Assembly (NCBI GenBank): GCA_050250575.1 | Contig: JBFWOJ010000005.1 | Location: 145,281-209,280 of the forward strand | From: SHVO01 sp050250575 | Lineage (GTDB): Bacteria > Pseudomonadota > Alphaproteobacteria > Rhodospirillales > Rhodospirillaceae | Reading direction: 5' to 3' | Length of the DNA stretch: 64,000 nucleotides | Shown: one piece after another, positions 43,679-50,921 of the stretch | Layout of the letters: each line of letters opens with the position of its first letter | Position numbering within the stretch: the first letter of the stretch is position 1 | Made by a program: the position numbers and the translations under genes | The notes under the pieces: model-generated | The model's database searches: none | Told to the model about the DNA's origin: nothing | What the model saw: the letters and a program-made list of their open reading frames with translations, nothing else

Positions 43679-44338
43679 TTAAGCCATCCAGAAGAAAGTC
43701 GCCGTCATGCGCTTGTCCGCATGTTCGACGCCGAAGTAGCTGCTGGCCGAGTGCACGAGGTCGGCGCGGTAGAGCACAATGCGGTTGAAGCGGTTCTCGA
43801 CGCTCACGTCTTCAACCCATGACGCCCGCGGCAGCGAGGTCACGCCAAGCGCTTCGGCGAGATCCGCGTGCCGCGGCCCGCATAGATTGCCGCCCAGTTG
43901 GCCGTCCGGATAGCGCAGCCGATAGAAGGAGGTGCCCGCGGTGGGATTGGGCCGCGGCGTGAGGTAAAGCACCGCGGCGTAGCGGCACAGCCAGCGCGGA
44001 TCCGTGTGCGGCCGCGACCAGGATTCCTCCTTGCCGACGAGCTGGGCGTAGTTGTGGTAGTTGGTGCGGCCTTCCGGGGGCGGCTCGGCCCACAGACGCT
44101 TCGCGCCCGTGACCTTGCGCGCCCAGGCATCGATGCGCTCCAACTCATCGGGCAGCAACGCCTGCGGCGCGCGCCGTCCCGGCCAGGGCTGGGGCGTGTA
44201 GGGCGCGCCCAGTTCCCAGTCCTCGCGCGCGTAGCAACGGCGCGATATCTCCCCGGCGTTGGGGAGAATGTCGTCCTCCACCCAGTAATCCCGCCCGGAC
44301 GTCGGGCGACGGTAGGTGAGTGTGCCTGAGCCCGCCAT
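43679..44338 (-). CDS. DUF6445-like protein, possible 2-oxoglutarate/Fe(II) dioxygenase fold
   Basis: 219 residues, no signal peptide. The pattern fits a double-stranded beta-helix oxygenase: SRPHTDPRW (His and Asp of a metal triad), AVLYLTP, GTSFYR, then NRFNRIVLYRADLVHSASSYFG with the distal histidine, and RMTATFFW as a closing strand. A basic residue for 2-oxoglutarate is plausible in HADKRMT. DUF6445 proteins often occur with tryptophan halogenases or TonB receptors, but neither is nearby here. It follows the TPP enzyme with a 12-base gap. Fold call is moderate, substrate unknown. Confidence 0.65.
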   Translation of the reverse strand: MAGSGTLTYRRPTSGRDYWVEDDILPNAGEISRRCYAREDWELGAPYTPQPWPGRRAPQALLPDELERIDAWARKVTGAKRLWAEPPPEGRTNYHNYAQLVGKEESWSRPHTDPRWLCRYAAVLYLTPRPNPTAGTSFYRLRYPDGQLGGNLCGPRHADLAEALGVTSLPRASWVEDVSVENRFNRIVLYRADLVHSASSYFGVEHADKRMTATFFWMA

Positions 44339-44350
44339 TGCGCCCGCGCT

Positions 44351-46009
44351 CTACACCGCGAGCGTGCGCCCGGGGGCGATGTCGGCGACGCTGGTCTTGA
44401 TGTGGATCAGCGCGGGCTTGCCGGCCTTCACCGCTTCGTCAAGCGCCGCTGGGAACGCGTCCGTACGCTCGACGGTGGTCGCCCACGCGCCGAAGGCGCG
44501 GGCATAAGCGGCGAAGTCGGGGTTCCTGAGGTCGGTCGACGAAACGCGCTTCGGGTATTCGCGTTCCTGATGCATGCGAATGGTGCCGTAAGACCCGTTG
44601 TCGACCACGATGACGATGAGGTTGGCCTCGTACTGCACGGCGGTGGCGAGCTCCTGCGCCGTCATCATGAAGCATCCGTCGCCAGCCACGCCCACCACCG
44701 TGCGCCCGGGATGTATGATCTTGGCGGCGACCGCCGCGGGGAATCCAAACCCCATGGCGCCGCTGGTGGGGGCAAGCTGCGTGCCGAACTTGCGGTGGCG
44801 ATAGTAGCGATGCAGCCACGCCGCATAGTTGCCCGCGCCGTTGGCGACGATGGCGTCCGCCGGAAGCGCCTTCTCAAGATGCCTGAAGACTTCGGAGAGA
44901 TTGACCGCGCCGGTGACCTTCACCGGCGCCGCGAAGGCCTGCAGATCGGAACGTCCCTCACCCAGCCACGGCGCATTCGCCCAGGACCGCGTGATCGCAA
45001 GGCCCGCGAGCGCGTGCGCGGCGCTCGCGGTGTCGCAGGCCGCCGCGAGCGCAGCGGGCCACACGCGATTCAGCTCCTCGGGATCGGGATGGATATGGAT
45101 AAGCTTCCGCGCGGTGTCCTCGGGCGCGAACAAGGTGTAGGCCTGGGACGGATTCTCGCCGAGACGCGCGCCGATGGCGATCACCAGATCCGCCGTCTTC
45201 ACGCGCTGCACCAGTTTCGGATTTGGCCCAAGACCGAGATCGCCGATGTAGCAAGGATGATCATTGTCGATGAGATCCTTGCGCCGGAAGGACAGCGCCA
45301 CGGGCAACCCGCGTTTTTCGATCCAGCCCGAAAGCGCGGCGAGCGCGTCCTCCGCCCAGCCGGTGCCGCCGAGGATGAGCACCGGACGCTCGGCTTTCTC
45401 CAGCCGCGCGGCGAGCCCGGCAAGGAAGCCCGGCTCCAGACCGCTGCGCGCGACGCTGACGGGCACGGGCTTTCGCGTCCCGGCGGGCTCCAGCAACATG
45501 TCTTCGGGCAGCGCGACGACCACCGCGCCTTTGCGGCCCTGCTGCGCCGTCGCAAAGGCCTTGGTGCAAAGCTCGACCATGCGCCCCGGATCGTCGACCT
45601 CGAACGCCAGCTTGCACATGGGCCCGAACGCGGCGGGGTAGTCGACCTCCTGGAAGGCCTCGCGGCCCTTGTCGCTGCGCGCGACCTGGCCGATGAAATA
45701 GATCAGCGGCACGGAATCCTGCTGCGCGGTATGCACGCCGATGCTGCCGTGGGTGGCGCCGGGGCCGCGGGTCACGAAGCAGACGCCGGGCTTGCCGGTC
45801 AGCTTGCCGTAGGCCACCGCCATGTTCGCGGCGCCCGCCTCATGCCGGCAGGTGATCACCTTGATCCTGTCGCGCACGTCGTAGAAGGCATCGAGCACCG
45901 CGAGATAGCTTTCGCCGGGCACGCAGAAGACGTGCGTGGTGCCGTTGACGATGAGCGTTTCGACCAGGCGCTGGGCGGCGGTCGCGGGAGAAGATGCGTC
46001 TTGAGCCAT
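44351..46009 (-). CDS. Thiamine-diphosphate enzyme, acetolactate synthase large-subunit-like
   Basis: 552 residues. Three TPP-enzyme domains: N-terminal PYR domain with the cofactor-activating Glu57 in CRHEAGAANMA, central domain (about 190-330), and C-terminal PP domain with the ThDP/Mg motif GDGCFMMTAQELATAVQYE...VVDNGSYG. Related to IlvB but without an adjacent small subunit (ilvN), so probably a catabolic carboligase or 2-oxo-acid decarboxylase rather than a branched-chain amino acid enzyme. It follows a decayed aldehyde dehydrogenase gene by 4 bases, which suggests the two once formed an aldehyde/2-oxo-acid pathway. Confidence 0.82.
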   Translation of the reverse strand: MAQDASSPATAAQRLVETLIVNGTTHVFCVPGESYLAVLDAFYDVRDRIKVITCRHEAGAANMAVAYGKLTGKPGVCFVTRGPGATHGSIGVHTAQQDSVPLIYFIGQVARSDKGREAFQEVDYPAAFGPMCKLAFEVDDPGRMVELCTKAFATAQQGRKGAVVVALPEDMLLEPAGTRKPVPVSVARSGLEPGFLAGLAARLEKAERPVLILGGTGWAEDALAALSGWIEKRGLPVALSFRRKDLIDNDHPCYIGDLGLGPNPKLVQRVKTADLVIAIGARLGENPSQAYTLFAPEDTARKLIHIHPDPEELNRVWPAALAAACDTASAAHALAGLAITRSWANAPWLGEGRSDLQAFAAPVKVTGAVNLSEVFRHLEKALPADAIVANGAGNYAAWLHRYYRHRKFGTQLAPTSGAMGFGFPAAVAAKIIHPGRTVVGVAGDGCFMMTAQELATAVQYEANLIVIVVDNGSYGTIRMHQEREYPKRVSSTDLRNPDFAAYARAFGAWATTVERTDAFPAALDEAVKAGKPALIHIKTSVADIAPGRTLAV

Positions 46010-46013
46010 AACC

Positions 46014-46549
46014 TTATGCAGTCATGTAAGAGGTTTTGAAGCGGGTGAAGAACTCGCGGGCACCGCCCTGCTCGCGCGGGCCGAAGTTGGCGATCCGGAA
46101 ATTCCACGGCGTGAGGAGGCCGACGACGCCCAGCGCTCGCGGCCGGTTTCGACGGTGACGTTCGGTCTGACGGACGGAATCACCTCGCCGTGGGCGCGCA
46201 GCGCCTCGGCGGCAAAATATTTGAAGATGCGCGCGGCGCGCTGGACCTCGCCTTTCGCTTCGGCCAGCGTCTTGCCCTCTTCACGCGCCAGTAAGGTGCC
46301 GAGCTCGGTCTCGCGGGCGAGCAAGCGTTCCCCGACTTTGTCGAGCAGGTCTCCGCGTGTCTGGGCTGTCGCCCGGCGCCATCCGAGCTGCGCCTCTTTC
46401 GCGGCGGCGACCGCCTGGGCGACCTGGCCGGCCGTGCCCTGGGCGAAATCGCCCACGACATCGGCGAGGTTCGACGGATTGATGTTCGGCGCATCGCGGT
46501 CGGCCTCCACCCACGCCCCGCCGATCAAGTTCGCATGCTGATGCCCCAT
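46014..46549 (-). pseudogene. Decayed NAD(P)-dependent aldehyde dehydrogenase
   Basis: Starts at ATG 46549 behind GAGGGGG and reads a normal aldehyde dehydrogenase N-terminus (HANLIGGAWVEADRDAPNINPSN, EEGKTLAEAKGEVQRA, GEVIPSVRPNVTVETGRE). One missing G then shifts the frame; in the next frame ALGVVGLLTPWNF follows and joins directly to the family C-terminus GPREQGGAREFFTRFKTSY, ending at TAA 46014. The catalytic Cys/Glu region, over 300 residues, is gone. The N-terminus resembles the 2-oxoglutarate semialdehyde dehydrogenase branch. Same decay style as the ybaL remnant: one lost base plus an internal deletion. Confidence 0.85.
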
Positions 46550-46620
46550 GGCCCCCTCGCCTCGTCTCCAGCGCCATCGTTCTGCACAGAGAATTGAGGG
46601 TTTGGCGCGCCCTCTCTTTT

Positions 46621-46708
46621 TGTCGTCGCCCGCTTCAAGCAGGCGATCCACTCTTGGTTCGCAGGAAACCGATCATGGACGGCCCGGTCAAGCCGAGCCA
46701 TGACGAAA
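46621..46708. repeat. Dispersed intergenic palindromic repeat
   Basis: On the minus strand it reads GTCATGGCTCGGCTTGACC... and ends GTGGATCGCCTGCTTGAAGC-GGGCGACGA. This matches the general plan of a repeat common between genes of alphaproteobacteria (GTCATGGCCGGGCTTG...GGATCGCC...GGGCGATGA). It lies in the 379-base space between the decayed dehydrogenase and the kgtP-like gene. The match is from memory of the element's pattern. Confidence 0.5.
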
Positions 46709-46928
46709 CTAACCGTGAGCCGACAATGGCGCAAAGTTACAAGGCCAGATAGCGAAAGATTCCAATCGGTTCATGACTTTTAGGGCCCGGACGCGCGATT
46801 TGACAGGGTCTCATGAACCGCACCGATCACGCGCCGTCACAGGTCCATTAGTTTATATCGTTTTAGGCCGGCGCTTCACCCCGTACATTATAAATGCGGG
46901 GTTAGCGCGAGCGTCTGGGAGGACATTC

Positions 46929-48245
46929 ATGAGCGTTGCGGATCAGAGCATGCCGGCGGCGGGGGCTGCCGCCATAGATCCCGCGCGCAAAGGCTCGATG
47001 ATCAAGGCCGTGGTCGGCGGTTCGATCGGCAACCTGATCGAATGGTACGACTGGTACGTCTACACCTCGTTCTCGATCTATTTTGCCAGCGTGTTCTTTC
47101 CCGCCGGCGATCAGACCACGCGCTTCCTTTACGCCGCGGTGATCCTGTCGATCGGGTTCATCGTCCGCCCGCTGGGAAGCTGGGTGATGGGAATTTACGC
47201 CGACCGCCATGGCCGCCGCAGCGCGCTCGTGCTGGCGATGGTGCTGATGGGAGGATCGTCGCTGATCATCGCCGTCATCCCCAGCTACGCGACGATCGGG
47301 CTGGCCGCTCCGGTCCTCCTGGCGATTGCGCGCATAGCCCAGGGTCTCAGCGTCGGCGGCGAATATGCGGCCGTCGCCACTTACCTCAGCGAGATTGCCG
47401 GCAAGGACAAGCGCGGGTTCTACACCAGCTTCCAGTACGTCACCTTGATTGCCGGCCAGCTTCTCGCGCTGCTTGTCCTCGTCGCCCTTCAGGCGTTCCT
47501 CACCACGGAAGAGATGACGGCCTGGGGCTGGCGTATCCCTTTCGCGATCGGAGCCGTCGGCGCTCTGGTCGCGTTCTGGATCCAGAGCTCGCTGGAAGAA
47601 ACCGAATCCTTCAAGAACCGCAAGAAGAGCGCCGACACATGGCAGCTCGTGAAGAGCCACCCGAAGGAGTTCATGTTCGTGCTCGGCATGACCATGGGCG
47701 GCGCGCTCGGATTCTATGTGTTCAGCAATTACATGCAGAAGTTCCTGGTGAACACCACCGGGTTCGATGCGAATACGGCGAGCCTGGTCATGGCCATGGC
47801 GATGATCGTGTTCATGGTGGCGCAGCCGGTGATGGGTTGGGTTTCCGACAAGATCGGCCGCAAACCCATGTTCGTGTTCTACGGCGTCGCCGCGACCTTG
47901 ATGACCTTCCCGGTGATGACCTACCTCGAGAGCACGACCAGCGCCATGGGCGCGTTCCTGGTCATTTCCGGGGCTCTGCTCGTCCAGAGCACCTACACCT
48001 CCATCAGCGGCCTCTATAAGGCCGAGCTGTTCCCGACGGAGATCCGCGCGCTCGGCGTCGGGCTTCCCTATGCGCTGGGCGTGGCGATGGTCGGCGGCAC
48101 CGCCGAAGCGGTGGCCCTCAAGCTGAAGCAGATGGGCTATGAAACCTCGTTCTATTGGTATGTGACCTTCTTCATGGCGATCGTGCTCGTGACCTCCCTG
48201 ATCATGAAGGACACCAAGAAGCACAGCCGCATCAAGGAATATTAG
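46929..48245 (+). CDS. kgtP: 2-oxoglutarate permease-like MHS transporter
   Basis: 438 residues from ATG 46929 behind GGGAGGA. Very similar in pattern to E. coli KgtP: GNLIEWYDWYVYTSFSIYFA, FIVRPLGSWVMG, ADRHGRRSALVL, RIAQGLSVGGEYAAVATYLSE, GFYTSFQYVTLIAGQLLALL, MQKFLVNTTGFDAN, SDKIGRKPM and YTSISGLYKAELFPTEIRALGVGL. Twelve helices expected; it imports 2-oxoglutarate with a proton in E. coli. The decayed aldehyde dehydrogenase upstream may have belonged to a pathway ending in 2-oxoglutarate. Its stop overlaps by 3 bases that of the convergent cyclase gene. Confidence 0.85.
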   Translation: MSVADQSMPAAGAAAIDPARKGSMIKAVVGGSIGNLIEWYDWYVYTSFSIYFASVFFPAGDQTTRFLYAAVILSIGFIVRPLGSWVMGIYADRHGRRSALVLAMVLMGGSSLIIAVIPSYATIGLAAPVLLAIARIAQGLSVGGEYAAVATYLSEIAGKDKRGFYTSFQYVTLIAGQLLALLVLVALQAFLTTEEMTAWGWRIPFAIGAVGALVAFWIQSSLEETESFKNRKKSADTWQLVKSHPKEFMFVLGMTMGGALGFYVFSNYMQKFLVNTTGFDANTASLVMAMAMIVFMVAQPVMGWVSDKIGRKPMFVFYGVAATLMTFPVMTYLESTTSAMGAFLVISGALLVQSTYTSISGLYKAELFPTEIRALGVGLPYALGVAMVGGTAEAVALKLKQMGYETSFYWYVTFFMAIVLVTSLIMKDTKKHSRIKEY

Positions 48246-49999
48246 GCGCCGATGTCGCGCAGCGAAAACAGGCGCATCGATCCGAACTTCTTCGGCAGCT
48301 CGGTCTGGCCGACGTAATCGCTGCGAAAACGCGAGCCGCCTTCGAGCGCCAGCGCGGCGGCAAAAGGTTCACTCACATAGATGCTGCCGGGCAGCGCCAC
48401 GGGTTCGATCCGGGCGGCAATGGTGATATGCGTGCCGAAGAAACTGCGCGATCCCAGGAAGGGATCGGTGATTTCGGACACAGGCCCAAAGTGGCCGCCG
48501 ATCCGAAGGGCGAGATGATCCGGCAATCCGGCCGCCAAGAGGTCGATTTCAGCGAAACGCCGCTGCGCGGCAACCGCGGCCGCCGCTGCATCACCCGCTC
48601 GGCCGAAAACAAAGTGCAACCCGTCGCCCCAGGTGGCGACGAGGTCCGGCCGCCGCGGCAGTGCGGTTATTGCATCCGCCAATGGGCCCAGGACTTTCGC
48701 AACGAACGGGCGGATCTGTCCTTCCTGGAGTTTGGAAAATCCGCGCACGTCGGCGAAAAGGATCGCCTTGCGGCTCCGTTCGTCGCCGCCGGCGACCGTG
48801 GCCTTCGCCCCCGCGGGGCGGGCCCTGCGCAACGCCGGCGGACAGTCGATGACTTCGAGCGGGCGGCCCGTTCGGCGCCACCGGGCGACGTCGGCCGCGG
48901 TTCCCGCCGTGCCGCTGCCCTCTACGCCGTCCCAGACGGCGACCATCATCGCCCGACTGGCCGACATTTCGGCGTGACGGATCGCAAGGCCCATGGCGTA
49001 ATCGGCGCCATAGGCGAAAATGCCGTCGTCGCCCAGATTCGGCTCGTGGGAAGCGAGCCGAAAAGTGGCGGCGCGGGCCCTGCAGGCGTGATAACGCGCG
49101 ATCCAGGTTTCGCCGAAGGGAGCGACGGAGCGCGCGATAAAATCCTCCTCACGCATCGGAAGGACGACGTGCAGCGTCCCACTGTGCGCAAGGATCGTTT
49201 CGGCGATGGCGATATCCGCGCCGGCGGCGAGCGCCCCGAAGGCCGCACCGGGCTGCAGGCGCGCGACGGTGCCGGCAAGGGATTTCTCGAGCGCCCCGGC
49301 GCCGCTCTGCATGAACATATGCCCGCTGTAGACCACCGACATGGGAGGACGGAACTTTTCCAGCCACGCCGTCGCGGCGCCTGTTTCTTGGAGGATCGTT
49401 TGCAACTGCCGCAACGTGCCCGCGCGGGCGGAAATGTTGTGCGGATCCCGCGCGACGGCCAACGCAAGCGCAGCGGCGGCAGCGTTCAGATCCCCCAGAA
49501 TCGTGTGCGCCTCCGCTTCCGTCGCGGCGAGGTAATAGGCCTCCTCGGCATTCGCCGCGCCGGCGCCCGGCAACGCCGCAAGCACCTCACGCGCCATGGA
49601 CTGAGCCCGCGGCCGTTCGTTGGCCAGCAGCAGCATCGTTGCAACATTGATGCCTGGGTAAAATCCGCGCTTCAACGCGTAAGCGGACGCATACCGATCG
49701 GCAGCGGCCCGCGCCAGCCGGCGCCGTTCTTCGCCTGCCGTACCAAGACTTCTGTCCTTGAGGAGCCGCGCGCCCAGCGAGACGATGCGCTCATCGTCGG
49801 TCACGAGGTTCAGGCCGAAACGTTCGAATTCCTTCTCCGCCTGTTGCGCGGCCCCGGAGCGGGCCAACAGCAACACAGCACGACAGGCACGCGCGAGGTC
49901 GGGCACGGCGTCCGACATGCCCGCGACTTCCGCATCGTAAGCGGCAAGGAGGTCGCCGCCGGGGGCGACCTCGTCGCCGGCATCACGCATCGCGTTCAC
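48242..49999 (-). CDS. TPR / Rossmann-like (SLOG-type) / class III nucleotide cyclase protein
   Basis: 585 residues, GTG start at 49999 (ATG three codons in is an alternative). Residues 20-215 are helical repeats (TPR-like). Residues 218-385 form a Rossmann-like domain: VVYSGHMF, FGALAAGADIAIAE, LHVVLPM, SVAPFGETW, MMVAVWDG and TAADVARWRRTGRPLEVID, fitting the TPR-S/TRAFs-binding (DUF4071-like) unit. The C-terminus is a class III cyclase: metal aspartates Asp417 (LFADVRGF) and Asp459 (WGDGLHFVF) are present, so it should be active. Product (cAMP, cGMP or a pyrimidine) cannot be called. Last gene of the TIR operon. Confidence 0.8.
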   Translation of the reverse strand: MNAMRDAGDEVAPGGDLLAAYDAEVAGMSDAVPDLARACRAVLLLARSGAAQQAEKEFERFGLNLVTDDERIVSLGARLLKDRSLGTAGEERRRLARAAADRYASAYALKRGFYPGINVATMLLLANERPRAQSMAREVLAALPGAGAANAEEAYYLAATEAEAHTILGDLNAAAAALALAVARDPHNISARAGTLRQLQTILQETGAATAWLEKFRPPMSVVYSGHMFMQSGAGALEKSLAGTVARLQPGAAFGALAAGADIAIAETILAHSGTLHVVLPMREEDFIARSVAPFGETWIARYHACRARAATFRLASHEPNLGDDGIFAYGADYAMGLAIRHAEMSASRAMMVAVWDGVEGSGTAGTAADVARWRRTGRPLEVIDCPPALRRARPAGAKATVAGGDERSRKAILFADVRGFSKLQEGQIRPFVAKVLGPLADAITALPRRPDLVATWGDGLHFVFGRAGDAAAAAVAAQRRFAEIDLLAAGLPDHLALRIGGHFGPVSEITDPFLGSRSFFGTHITIAARIEPVALPGSIYVSEPFAAALALEGGSRFRSDYVGQTELPKKFGSMRLFSLRDIGA

Positions 50000-50017
50000 G
50001 GACCGTCTCGGCCTGGA

Positions 50018-50368
50018 TCAGAAGTCACCGGTATTACAAATCATCGGGTCGATAACCTTGATCTCTTTCGGATCATCTTTCTTTTGCAGGGTCAGCGTGT
50101 ACTTGTATACGTCGCGGCCGAGGTTCCTGCTTCGGAGCTTGAAGACACGCCGATTGCCGGCGACGAGCTGAACATCGTGCTCGTCGAATTCCCGAACCGG
50201 ATCGGTACCGCTATGCCCCTTGCCGATCTTGAATGCCTCCTCCACCTTCGCGGCGAATTCCCATTCATTCGTGTCGATCCGCCACTCGATCTGCGTGTTC
50301 CTATGCCGGATCAGAATTATGTCGGGAATGACTATCCAGTTCTTGGTGTCGACAACGACTTTCTCCAT
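50018..50368 (-). CDS. Small protein of the IDPxICNTGDF family, copy 1
   Basis: 116 residues behind GGGGGGAGCT. Beta-rich, with no signal peptide or membrane helix, ending exactly at the motif IDPMICNTGDF. It shares with the next gene upstream the order I.W.I....W.FAA, FK.RS.N, DVYKYTLTL and ID..ICNTGDF, so the two arose by duplication. I do not recognise the family; the strand pattern suggests an immunoglobulin-like or related beta-sandwich. It lies 18 bases before the cyclase gene and in the same operon as the TIR protein. Confidence 0.72.
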   Translation of the reverse strand: MEKVVVDTKNWIVIPDIILIRHRNTQIEWRIDTNEWEFAAKVEEAFKIGKGHSGTDPVREFDEHDVQLVAGNRRVFKLRSRNLGRDVYKYTLTLQKKDDPKEIKVIDPMICNTGDF

Positions 50369-50451
50369 AGCTCCCCCCTTCGATCAGATGTTGAAGCTGC
50401 GCCCAATTGCAGAAACACCGCTACCGACGCCGCGCACGTGCCCGCCCGTGC

Positions 50452-50877
50452 TCAAAATCCAAAATACCGGGCGCCGAAGGCACCGGCCGCGAGCCCCACG
50501 ATGAAAGCGATGATTGTCTTAATATCGAGCACGAAGAAATCGCCCGTGTTGCAAATCGAAGGATCGATCGTCTTCTTGTCCCCTCGATCGTTCACGAGAG
50601 TAAGCGTGTATTTGAACACGTCAGCTTGGGAGTTGTGGCTGCTGATCCGGAATTTCTTGCGCTTCCCGCCCTCCTCGGTGTGTCCCCGCGTATGAAACTG
50701 GTCCGCCGCAAGCGTGCCATTACCGCCATCATTGATGATGCAAGAATCGTTAAGGTCGGCAGCGAACTGCCAATCCTTGTCCTTGATCTGCCAGACGATG
50801 TCCTTGTCTCGCTTCTTTACGAAGAGGAATTCGGGAGTCACTTTCGAGTTTGCTGCGTCTACGGTTGCTTTCGGCAT
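50452..50877 (-). CDS. Small protein of the IDPxICNTGDF family, copy 2, with membrane anchor
   Basis: 141 residues behind AAGGACT. The first 114 residues are a beta-rich domain matching the paralogue at 50018 (IVWQIKDKDWQFAAD, KFRISSHNSQADVFKYTLTL, IDPSICNTGDF). Unlike that copy, it continues past the motif with a single hydrophobic helix (FVLDIKTIIAFIVGLAAGAFGA), so it is tail-anchored in the inner membrane with the domain in the cytoplasm or exported. A soluble/anchored pair of the same domain suggests a sensor with a membrane and a free form. Family unknown. Confidence 0.72.
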   Translation of the reverse strand: MPKATVDAANSKVTPEFLFVKKRDKDIVWQIKDKDWQFAADLNDSCIINDGGNGTLAADQFHTRGHTEEGGKRKKFRISSHNSQADVFKYTLTLVNDRGDKKTIDPSICNTGDFFVLDIKTIIAFIVGLAAGAFGARYFGF

Positions 50878-50921
50878 TTGGAGTCCTTTCGTCCGATCAA
50901 TTCAGAATTCAAATGTCTGTA

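Noticed and set aside
48155..50695. Very long plus-strand open frame across the cyclase gene and small paralogues
   Set aside because: Opposite strand of well-supported genes; low-complexity Arg/Gly composition.
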